From Haliclystus octoradiatus (taxonomy: Eukaryota; Cnidaria; Staurozoa; Stauromedusae; Haliclystidae), in the NCBI GenBank assembly GCA_916610825.1, contig OU744448.1:15251936-15315935 (forward strand): a stretch of 64,000 bases of DNA. Reading direction: 5' to 3'. Each line of letters begins with the position of its first letter. Position 1 is the stretch's first letter. The notes beneath the pieces were generated by a model. The model made no database searches, was not told the DNA's origin, and saw only the letters and a program-made list of their open reading frames with translations. Shown in pieces: positions 62,901-64,000 of this stretch. Made by a program: the position numbers and the translations under genes.

Positions 62901-63980
62901 ATGCCTCGACTTTCACGTAATAGTCGCGATGCTAATGCTAATGCTTCTGCACCTTATGTTGTTCCTGCGGCTTCTACGCTGCAGTCTCCTGTTCAATCAC
63001 CGTCTTTTACAACTTTCTTTGAAGATGCTCAACAACTTCAGAATTTTGTGAATGATGTGGCACAGGCGGTCGTGGCAGCATCAAGACCTTCAACATCAAC
63101 GTCGGTAAGCGCTTCTTCAGCTGGTACCGTACCTACAGTGAACGTCAACATGGATCAAGGTATGTCAGAACCTATATCTTTGCCACCATTTGTAAATACT
63201 TTCTCCTCTCCGCTTCCCAATGTTGATGCCGTTGCAGCTGCCTCTGCCTTTTTATCGGGTACTTCGGTCATCAATCAACAGGAGAATACGGCCACCACCA
63301 GCAGTCCATTGCCAACATCGTCGCTAGTGTTTGCACCGTGTATCATCGGACCTGGGTACGCCCCTATTCCTTCAAAATTGGTAGGTCAAATTGTCAGTGG
63401 TCGTTTCGTAGACCTGGCAGAACTGTTGTCGCTCTCAGTGGTGGATGTCGAAGCTGAACCTTAGTTGATCATGGATGGTCTAGCGGTTTTGATTGCCAAG
63501 CCCAAATCAAACCGTCGTAAGATCGACGACATCGTAGGATGGATAGAGAGGCGTTCACGATTTATACGTCTATTATGACTACTCACTGCCCTGAACGCTG
63601 GAAAGACTTGTCGTCGTACAAACTGGTTATTATTAAACTCTTTCGACAATTCAGTGGCTGGGCATGGTTGTCGTATGACACAGCTTTTCGACAACATGCC
63701 TACGCTAGTCGGTTATTTGATTGATCACTGATCAACAATCAACTTTACACTTACCATACGGCTGGAGCAGCTGTCCGTCCTCGACTGGATCGGAACCAAC
63801 AGGAAAAAATCAGTAGAGAGGCACGAGGTACCCCCAATGGCCCACGAGTTTGTCCTTCATGGAACAAAGGAAGATGTTCCTCGCGTTATGCAATTTGCTG
63901 ATGGAGCCACATTTGTTCTACCTGCTCAGAAGGACATCGCAGTATGGACTGTCCTCGAGAGTTAAAGCAGTTCATTGCCC
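62901..63980 (+). pseudogene. ORF1 (gag-like) of a tyrosine-recombinase retrotransposon (DIRS/PAT-type), partial
   Basis: The first frame (62901-63464, 187 codons) is serine- and alanine-rich, then has GPGYAPIPSKLVGQI and FVDLAELLSLS, the 'IPxKLVxxI..GxFVDMxELLP' block of DIRS/PAT ORF1 proteins. A frameshift near 63535 leads into HCPERWKDLSSYKLVI and RQFSGWAWLSYDTAFR, also family hallmarks. Two in-frame TGA codons follow, then a cysteine/histidine cluster (CPSWNKGRCSSRY..HICSTCSEGH) like their zinc finger. The element runs off the right edge. Assignment is from remembered motifs. Confidence 0.65.
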
Positions 63981-64000
63981 CAGCTACGATACCTCCAGTC

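Overview
The window reads as nuclear DNA of an invertebrate animal. It is AT-rich and built of short exons (37-210 nt) in long introns, with canonical metazoan splice sites. It is packed with eukaryotic transposable elements: CACTA, hAT, mariner-like, TTAA-type, Crypton, Penelope-like, Copia, Gypsy and tyrosine-recombinase retroelements. A tunicate or another marine invertebrate would fit, but nothing seen fixes the phylum.

Three host genes can be read. (1) AK7-like adenylate kinase on the minus strand: four 5' exons (3325 down to 391), running off the left edge. (2) A single-exon microsomal cytochrome P450 on the plus strand (3741-5252), divergent from AK7 with 415 bp between the start codons. 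(3) PNPT1, the mitochondrial polynucleotide phosphorylase, on the minus strand. Twenty-six exons from 49427 down to 5431 give 705 codons plus stop and cover both RNase PH cores, the helical linker, the KH and S1 domains; only the extreme N-terminus was not found. PNPT1 and the P450 are convergent, with stop codons 178 bp apart. Two PNPT1 introns appear to use GC donors, because no GT donor keeps the frame.

Most of the remaining 44 kb of PNPT1 is intron filled with mobile DNA. The clearest elements are a 2.4 kb non-autonomous CACTA element (3-bp target duplication), a 2.07 kb TTAA-flanked element with roughly 250-bp inverted ends, a 184-bp TA-flanked MITE, a truncated Penelope-like element with a GIY-YIG domain, a decayed hAT transposase, and a dispersed family rich in the palindrome GTTCATGAAC. 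Two copies of one older repeat, at about 18.3-21.3 kb and 46.8-48.6 kb, are each broken by a different transposon, so each copy shows the other's empty site.

From 49.4 kb to the right edge the sequence is a pile of transposons: a 767-bp hAT MITE with an exact 8-bp duplication; a Crypton-like tyrosine recombinase gene broken first by a hairpin-ended TIR element and then by a 5,012-bp Copia element (282-bp LTRs, duplication AAACG); a decayed Gypsy element cut by a second Copia fragment; and the gag-like first ORF of a tyrosine-recombinase (DIRS/PAT-type) retrotransposon at the right edge.

All calls rest on reading the sequence and on remembered family features; no searches were run.
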